Source: Odiellus spinosus (lineage: Eukaryota > Arthropoda > Arachnida > Opiliones > Phalangiidae). From it: a stretch of 64,000 nucleotides of DNA. Position 1 is the stretch's first letter. Every line of letters starts with the position of its first letter. Below are positions 56,801 to 64,000 of this stretch, piece by piece. The position numbers and the translations under genes are program-made. The notes below the pieces were generated by a model. That model searched no databases, was not told the origin of the DNA, and saw only the letters and a list, made by a program, of their open reading frames with translations. The stretch lies in assembly GCA_963920705.1 (NCBI GenBank), contig OY987226.1, forward strand, positions 9,488,501 to 9,552,500. Direction: 5' to 3'.

Positions 56801-59800
56801 AGAAACTAAAACTAACCACAACATTGATGTGCTTCTGACCCGAATTAAACAGACTAATAGGAATGGTTTTAGGCTCATCGTGACTTCGCAAAACACCAAA
56901 ATCTATGAGAGACATTGGGGAATATATACCAGGTACTATAAGAATAAAAGTTAAATGTAAGTCCCAAGTTTTCGACGCATTACGATTAAGAAACATTTAC
57001 CGGATGAAACTTCAACTTCAATGGGTACAACTAGATACTCTTTTAAACTACTATTAGTTTTAATACGAATGTACGCCGTATGATTTCTTTCAATCCTAGC
57101 CACAAAGTTAGCCCTCATAACAATCCTCGTTTCATAAGGAGGAATTTCCCAAAGTTGTTTCGGAGATTCACTCTCGCCGTTAGGCAACTCCAAGTGGAGA
57201 TCACCCCCACTCGTATACATCTCCGTGACCTTAAGAAAAAGTAGTTTAATAATATTGCTGAATCAAACTTCTAGCCTTGACAATAAAGGGAGAATGAAGC
57301 CTACAACAAGTGTTCTTCCATCCAATCCTTATCATTAAATTAAAAACCAATTACTAACATATTTAAAGCTAGAAATCTATAATTTATTCTGAAAGTTGGC
57401 TTAACAAGGATTTATGGAGAGACTTAAATCTTTCCGTTAAATAGCCTCCAGTCCAGTTTAAAGTAGTCATGCCTCGATTTAGGCTTTGTCAAATTCGGGA
57501 TATATCCTGAGGCTATTTTTGCATACACGTGATCGGCGTCAGTTTTACGTTTATTTTTAATGTGCTCCCATAGAATAATGAAAGAAACTCACTTTCTCAA
57601 AGAGGAAAAATCTTATTTTGGTCACAAATGCTCCAAATTGGAAAATCCCAATAGAATTCGATCAAAGAGATCAAATTAAATAATTTAAATTCAATAAAAG
57701 TGGTATCAAAGACCTTTCAAATTTTGGTCCACATTTGTTGAATCCCGGTTATATGGTCTATTTGGTCGAATTCTGTACGAATAATCCAATTTCAATCATT
57801 TTTAATTTTTTACCAAATTAGAATATTTTTCCTCATTGGGTTAGCCTATTTCTTTGGTTATTCTATGATTACACTTATAAATGACCTCAGAATTTTTTTC
57901 AATTTCTATACATTAAATCTGCAAGTTTGGAGCAAGATCAATTTGACAAGGCCTGAATTGAGTCAGGTTGCATATGTCTACTTTAAATGGTTTTACCTTT
58001 GGGTGACACGCTTCTCACGTGATTAACCCGAGGCTGTTTAACGAGATATCTAAACTACCCATATGGTTCCTTGTTAAGCATACTTTAAGATTAAGACACA
58101 AAATGATTTCTAGATTTATATTGATTTGTAAATATGTCAAGATGGTTCAAGTAAAAATAGTAAAAAAAAGGGGATATTTACTTGTAAAGTTGCACTGTGA
58201 GGATTGTGCATATGAATAAAGGGAGCGTAGCTGCTATTAAGCGGCATACGGACCCCTAGAAACGGTTGTAGCCTATAAGGATTTGTAACACCGATGGCTA
58301 ATACCTGTCAATAAAAGGAAATTGAAGAGAATGTAACTAAGTTCTTGTACAAAAAAATACAAGAGTTTTCTTCTTTTAATGAGGTTGTTAGCCTCGCAGT
58401 AAAATTGATTATTTTCAGTTATAAATATCAAATACTTTGTCACTCAGAGGTGAGGAGAAGGATTGAGTTAAAGGGTTATTCTAAAATCAATAAGTTTCAA
58501 CATTTAGAGACTAGTTCACACTATGGAAAAAACACTAAAGGGCAAATTTCGAAAAAACTAAGAATTTAACGTAAAGTAAGAAATTTATGCAAATGTTAAA
58601 AGAATGGTATCACTATATGTAATTTATTCACTACATTATTTAGCTAATTTAAATAATTTTGAATGAGTCTAATAAAAATACAGTGTGAACAAGGTTTGTT
58701 GTTAAATAGGGGGAATCCAAGGAACTCAAGAGTGGCTAGGGATTAAAGGGTCAATCTGAATAAGATTTGTGAGGGAACAAAAGGCCCTTACCTGGTATTT
58801 AAATGAGCCCAGAGATGTATGAATAAATAATGTATTTTCTATATGCCCCTCTTGCCTCGCTAAGAAGACAACATCGAACGATGTATTACCTCCCGGAGGA
58901 ATAACCTACATGGCAAATGATATTTCAAAGAGCTTTATAATAAACAGAGTTCGAAAATAGCATAGTAAATTGGGCTCCCCCTTTTGAAAATATATGTGAC
59001 ATCTGGATTCAATTATGACGTATCTTTAGACTCAGTAATATTAGCCAATATTTTTAGGAAGCTAATATCATTGATGTGGTTTTAAAGGATTTTCAGACTA
59101 TATCTAACGGCTCTGTATCTAACATATAATCACATAATTATGCTTAGCTTGGGACACTTAAGATTTTTTCCTGATATTTCCCCGATTTTTATCAAAATTA
59201 TTTTTTCCTGATATTTCTAGGTTTTTCCATATGTGCTAAACCTAGTGGTATACCAAAATTTTAATGTTTTCAACTACTTCAAATGGCAATGGCTATAATG
59301 TAAGTCTACCAAATAGTAAACATACGTCATTTTTGAAATCAAACTGAGTTTCAAAAGGGCTAAGCCTTTCTGTTTTGAATATGTACCTTTTCCTGAAAGA
59401 AGGAGCAATGGAAATGCAGCGTACTCCCCGAAATACTTAGTAAACGAAGGTTAGTATCCGCGCTCGGATTTTGGACCACAACTCTCTCCATTTGGGGCAT
59501 TCCCAGTGGGCTTAAAATTGTGGGGAAAGAGCAAATATTTAGAGGTGATGATCAATAACATGTTATAATTTAAAGCTTTCAAATGTTTTGGGTTATATAT
59601 AAACTCACTGGACTCCAAAATCTAACGCCGGAGGATCGAAGATAATGGGGCTTTCGAACGTATGTAGACTTTCGTCCTCTAGTTCAGTAAAACTAGTTAA
59701 TAAAAAATTTAAAAATGAGGATGTTATAGCTCTAATATCAATGTCAAGGCAAGTGCGGCTTGTAAGCATTTTTAATCACGCTCACCTCACAGATGGACTG

Positions 59801-59814
59801 TCTGACGTAAGGGG
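47859..59814 (-). CDS. TMEM131: TMEM131 family membrane protein, 30 exons seen, N terminus missing
   Basis: Type I ER membrane protein. Human TMEM131 uses its lumenal PapD-like part to bind procollagen and its cytosolic tail to bind TRAPP for secretion. About 1,905 residues are recovered, against about 1,880 in human. N-terminal lumenal exons: 59814-59786, 59692-59609 (DPPALDFG), 59510-59387 (SISGSTLHFHCSFFQEK), 58905-58792 (GGNTSFDVVFLAR), 58304-58182 (NPYRLQPFLGVR), 57229-57001 (YTSGGDLHLELP, LWEIPPYET), 56935-56817, 56747-56639, 56005-55644, 55577-55473, 55409-55290, 55224-55120, 54922-54842, 54774-54625, 54561-54482, 54412-54295, 54239-54104, 53617-53423, 53356-53044 (LIIRNNLTVLDA-like), 52733-52538. 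Exon 52477-51499 holds the transmembrane helix (YSIVSLIVLLLLCELAAAYF). Tail exons: 51437-51127, 51038-50890, 50742-50650, 50505-50260, 49768-49404, 49307-49206, 49125-48980, 48916-48743, 48119-47859. The 54482/54412 junction does not keep frame as read. First exon(s) with signal peptide were not found. TMEM131L is an alternative name. Confidence 0.93.
48516..48662. mobile_element. MITE, family C, third copy, in the last TMEM131 intron
   Basis: Starts AGGCATTATCTGCTCTAGAA and ends TTAGGTAGTCCCT. It shares the interior CAGCCTAGCTTTGAATG with the other family C copies and is more diverged at its termini. Confidence 0.6.
49800..50130. repeat. CCCTGAC-type dispersed repeat in a TMEM131 intron
   Basis: Several near-repeated phrases such as TTTTTCCTGACATATGAC, TTCCCTGACATCCCC and TTTCCCTGACCTTTTG, with a C run near 50066. 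The same phrase style occurs at about 16735-16760 and 59168-59220. Origin unknown. Confidence 0.4.
52787..53031. mobile_element. MITE, family B, in a TMEM131 intron
   Basis: Left end TGTAGACTCAATTCGGGCC, right end CCGAATTGAGTCAGGTTGCG followed by CGTCTACT, an inverted pair. TTAA flanks it (52783-52786 and 53032-53035). It ends 13 bases from the splice donor at 53043/53044. Confidence 0.7.
54968..55099. mobile_element. MITE-like element, family D, in a TMEM131 intron
   Basis: The right end TCTCTAGCGTGAATTCGACTTTA matches the other family D termini in layout. The core CCAAAAGGGTTTAAATGG matches CCAAAACGGTTAAAAACGG. The left terminus is too diverged to place exactly. Confidence 0.4.
56006..56638. 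other. TMEM131 intron (about 630 nt)
   Basis: AT-rich intron between the exons starting at 56747 and 56005. No exon, repeat or regulatory site recognised. Confidence 0.45.
57287..57430. mobile_element. One arm of a family A MITE
   Basis: Begins AGGGAGAATGAAGCC and continues with GCTAGAAATC and TTGGCTTAACAAGGATTTATG, matching one arm of the copies at 14169 and 36623. No opposite arm is visible, so it is a half element, perhaps broken by a later deletion or by the family B insertion that follows. Confidence 0.55.
57462..57982. mobile_element. MITE, family B, longest copy, in a TMEM131 intron
   Basis: Left end AGTAGTCATGCCTCGATTTAGG, right end CTGAATTGAGTCAGGTTGCATATGTCTACT, inverted and flanked by TTAA (57458-57461, 57983-57986). 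At 521 bases it is longer than the other two copies. The internal words GGTTAGCCTATTTCTTTGGTTATTCTA match those of the 52787 copy. Confidence 0.7.
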
Positions 59815-62800
59815 CTGAAATTAAAACAACTCAATCAAATAGAGAATTCATAATTTGACGAATATCAACTACATCAAAATTTGACCAAAATCTTATTCAA
59901 ACAATAATTTAATCTATTTTAAAATAATGATCCTGCATTTTCATTGTTAAGATATAAATTTTAATTTTATGAAAATTTGTCAGCGTGATTATGTTAAAAC
60001 CTATTCAAATCAAATTGACCTAATGTAAGACTGATAATATTAAAATGTTTGGAAAATTTGTAAATCTGATTATGTTATAACTAACCTCTTCAACTTGAAG
60101 TAAAATTGGTAAAAATCTAATTTTATTAAATCTATCAGCCTGCATTTGCATGATCATGGTCAAAAGATTATTTCAATTTAACGCAATGGTAAGGTTAATC
60201 ATGGTAAGGTTAAATCCAATTCAATTTGACGGGGTCATGGTAATTAATTTTAAATCCAACTTAAATCAACTTGACATACACTGATCATGGTAAATTCAAA
60301 TCAGAATTTGACCTGATCATGATTGAACAACTCTTGGCGAAATTTTTATTTCTTAACAAAGTCAGCCTTCAAACCCTTTTAAGGGACTAGGTATTATTTT
60401 AACCCAACTACAATGAAACACGTATAAACTCAGACTAAAATCATTGATTTTTTTCCCCATAGTGTCGAGTTTTAACAAGAAATATTATATTTACACAGCA
60501 AAACCTTGACAACGGTAAACATCGTGCCACGTGTACTTAAGTTATAAAGTGTCAAAACGAATGAAACAATACGCTCTAGCCAGGGGTTCGATTAAATAAT
60601 AAAAAAATATAGTCATGCTAGCCGGAATTAAATATTATTCCCAATTCCACACGCAACAAGTATAACTCTACAGAGAATTTCTTTAATATAGAAGGTTTAA
60701 GTGTAGGTATACTAGCGTTTATTGATTGCTAAATTTAAACTCCTAGTGCTCAAGGAGTTTGGTACAACAGGGAAAAAAAAATGAGGTTAGATAGAAAACA
60801 TGGCAGAATATATACTGTGCCTAGAATTTCGAATAGGGGGTGAAAATGCTGGCCAATTAGAAATGTTTCTATGACAATTATTTCTTCGAGAAAGACTAAT
60901 TCATCAAACAATGAATTATTTAATTGAAGGTTAACTATAGACCACAACTTTCTGTGCCATTTTAATTTCTACTCTGGCATAATTCATTTGGGGAATAGAA
61001 AAATCAATGATTTGCCTTTAAAAGCCAGACTTTCTTTTCTGTAAAAGGGATCTAATGGTACTGAAGATGTTTAGTAATATAAGCATGCGAACACACAATA
61101 GAAACGGTGCAATCTTATGGGTTGCTGATAAAAAATAGGGTTTTATTCTAGGTGGTACAGAATAGGATAAGCCTCTGTGATTGTCTTAAACTCTTATTTG
61201 TAAATAAATAGTTTTAATATAACCTTAGCTACATCCGAGCTTTGTATGTGCTGAAAACCAGAACCTATTCTTATAATATCAGCTACATTCAAATGCTTGT
61301 TTCTGGGTCTTCTGTATGAATAGAATACCAATATTTTCCCAGCTATGGAGATCCTGAATCATGTAGTTTCCATTATGGTATAAAATTTTGAATATGACGT
61401 TTTATTAGTATGATAAAACCAAATATAATCCATAGGAATTCGAAATAAATGGTGACAGCCTCATTTTAACAGTTCTTATATTAAAAAGATGTTTATCAAT
61501 CACTAAATTTGTATATTTATTCATTGGATAGCTAGGCTTAAAGGAACAGTGACATATGTAATGAATATAGATAATTTTATCAATTTTAAAGCATAAACGT
61601 GACAAAAAACTGGCTTCAAGATTTACGTTCAATTGGGATTTGTAGTAACTGATACTGAATGCCGGTAGTAAATGTTTTTCTCGCAATCAATTCTAGCGTG
61701 TATGGCTCAAATGAATAGTAATATAGATATCATATCAAGTGTATATAGCCAATCTCAATTAAATCATATCAGTTTCAAAATATAAATTATGTTTGAAGGT
61801 CTTCAAGATTTCTCAAAGTCATCTTGAGACTTAATTGTTTGTTTAAAAAGCAAATAAAACTATTCGTTGGCCTAACATAAGTAGAATAATAAGTATAAAA
61901 GTATTACATAACAAAGATTTGAAAATAGAAGAGGTATTTGAAAATTATCTGATGGTACTACATACAGTGTATACTTTAAGTTTAAATGAGAAACCAAAAT
62001 TCTGCACACAGAGTGAACTAATAGTGTTTGCCCAATATATTGAAAACCTAGATTTTGAGTTTGAAAATATTGACCTAAACAAATTCAAATATTTAACATG
62101 TTATTTAATAGGTTAGAAGAAAAATAAAACTCATGAAACGCGTCTCATTAATTTACATTTAAAGTGAGCCTGTCAAGGATTTTTCATAAGCTCCTACTAA
62201 TTTTTGGAAAGATCATTAAAAAATCATTCAAAATATGTATGCATTCAAAAGTCTATCATTTTATTTCATAAAAGTAAGCAACGACCCGTAGCTTAATACT
62301 AACAGCAAAGGTGCAGGTAAATTTACCGATAGATTCTGATTCGAGACACTAGTGGGCCCAGTCGGTGTAAATAGTGAAATCAGAAACGCCACTCTTTGGA
62401 GATATTCCAGATAATATAGCCAAGAGTGGCTCACTTAAATTCCGTACCCATCTCCACACAAAATATCGAGGAAGAGTCCAAACCACTGGAGCTAGACAGG
62501 GGTGACGACTTTTTTCGCTATTTTTAAGTGATGGGCTATGATGAAAAACTGGACCTTTGCTAATAGTATTGAGCTACAGGGCGTGGTTTACTTTTAAGGA
62601 AATAAAGTGTCATAAAAAAAATCAATTACAGTAAAACTAAATATTTTATAACCTTCATCTTCCAATTTTTTAAAAATAAAAATTCCTTGCCATACTACGT
62701 CATCACTATGGTCGCATGTTGCTATCACAGAGCCTAGTTGATTCTCTGGCATATGATATATATATATATATTTTTTTTTTCCAAAGTACTTAATCCAGCA

Positions 62801-64000
62801 AGTGCTACCTTTCGTACGAAAATTGTGGCTAATTACATTCCATAACAAATATACGTCATATATGGAAAATAATCTGATATATTCATGAATTTAATTTTGA
62901 AGTTTCTTAAAACGATGTCAACACAGGTGTATGATTTTGAATAAGTGTTTTCAATAGTATAAAAACCAACACAACACTAAAGCACGCACTAGATTTTGTC
63001 ATTTCTACCAGTCTGAATTTTCATAGTGCTCTAAGATTCGAAATACAACGCTGTTAGTTAAATATAAATTAACGAGCAACGTTTGCTAAATTTTAATGTT
63101 TTCATGAATATTTTAACACTCCCTTTATACTTAATCGATTATAAAAATAAAACAACTTCATTATTCCTTTAGAAAATTTCAGTCCCTAAAAAATTTATCA
63201 CTTCAATCATGATTGTCATCTGTCTTTGTATATTTTTAAATTATTTTTTATTAAAGCCAATAAATTTATTAAATAGAAACTAAATCTGATTGACTGTATT
63301 AAGGAAGTCTATCTTAGCTCACAAATTAGGTAGGAGTACTGCTAATAATATAATCAGCTAGAAAATGATTGGTTAAATGAAGAGACAGGTTCTTAAAAAC
63401 TTTTCGTGACCATTTATAAATAATTAAATTTGAAAATAGGACATAACATAATGGTTTTCCAATCCAAAGCAGGTGATAGAATTCAGGGATTGAATTTATA
63501 TTTAAATTGTATTTTTTTTTTTTTTTAATTTATAGTTAATTTCATGTTGAGCTGACAGCATGCTCAAAATTACGCTATCTGTAGTCTATAACATTTATTG
63601 TCTTAAAGCGAAGCTGTCTCCATTTCATTTGAATGCTTATTGGCTATTCTGTTAGTTCTTCATAGAATTAGAATTTACACTTCTGGGTTTGACACGTTTT
63701 TAAGAAACTTCAAAATTTAAATGCCACCTGACAACGTAAAATGTTTCTGAAACTTGATTAACGATAAAGGGTAGGGCTTTATGTATTAAATACTACCACA
63801 TTCCAGAGTGAGCAGGTATTTTTTTCACTTTTAATTTAATGAAAATTAAGCATAATGGGTAAGTGTCCGAACCAAACAGATTGAACCCTCAAATACTACT
63901 AATTTTTACGATTTAGAATTGAGAATTATACCAAATTGACACCTAATACAATATAGACCTTCCCTTTAAAAAACACTAAAATTTTTCTTAAATTAATATT
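59815..64000. other. Right flank, no gene recognised
   Basis: About 4.2 kb, probably a long first intron or the upstream region of TMEM131, since its signal-peptide exon is missing. A degenerate repeat tract lies at about 59875-60330 (AATTTGACC and GATCATGGT words). The rest is AT-rich with short, uninformative open frames. Confidence 0.45.
59875..60330. repeat. Degenerate short repeat tract
   Basis: Words of the form AATTTGACC, GATCATGGT and GTTAAATCCAATTCAA recur every 25-60 bases in varied order, like a decayed minisatellite. Copies are clearest between 60150 and 60325. Confidence 0.4.

Noticed and set aside
60560-60620. tRNA-like GGTTCGATTA word
   Set aside because: No matching A box, stem or anticodon arm around it.

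Overview
The window is nuclear DNA from an animal. Every gene I can model is a metazoan gene, nearly all have GT-AG introns (66 nt to about 2.6 kb), and there are no operons, plasmid or viral features. It is AT-rich between exons, with many short inverted-repeat (MITE-like) elements and minisatellites in introns and spacers. I cannot name the species. The conserved intron positions and the human-like gene neighbourhood point to a slowly evolving invertebrate.

Layout, left to right. (1) 2709-7508, minus: a complete TRPC-type cation channel in 9 exons. (2) 9395-15345, minus: three tandem acid ceramidase (ASAH1/NAAA family) genes. Two have a single exon. The third has one GC-AG intron that holds a foldback element. 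(3) 15866-23600, minus: a C2CD3-like centriole gene modelled as 12 exons but only 841 residues long, with two large minisatellites in its introns. (4) 25479-32348, minus: three tandem HMGB genes with the vertebrate HMGB intron positions. (5) 34793-35497, plus: SAP30. (6) 37177-38869, minus: EXOSC9 (exosome Rrp45), head to head with (7) 39179-40426, plus: an intronless PSMC4 (proteasome Rpt3). (8) 40610-41478, minus: SF3A2 (U2 snRNP), tail to tail with PSMC4. (9) 42050-42715, plus: POMP, the proteasome assembly chaperone. (10) 43160-45073, plus: spartin. (11) 47859 to at least 59814, minus: TMEM131 in 30 recognisable exons, N-terminal exon(s) not found. From 59815 to 64000 I see no coding sequence.

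The genes do not form one pathway. PSMC4 and POMP both serve the proteasome. HMGB and SAP30 are chromatin proteins. EXOSC9 and SF3A2 are RNA-processing factors. TRPC, ceramidase, spartin and TMEM131 are membrane, lipid or secretory genes. The most informative global signal is the neighbourhood itself: from memory of the human map, TRPC3, EXOSC9, TMEM131L, HMGB2 and SAP30 lie on 4q, and HMGB1, POMP, SPART and TRPC4 on 13q, so this locus resembles a surviving piece of an ancestral linkage group.

All exon models were made by hand from splice signals, reading phase and remembered family conservation. No alignment or transcript data were available, so individual boundaries may be off.
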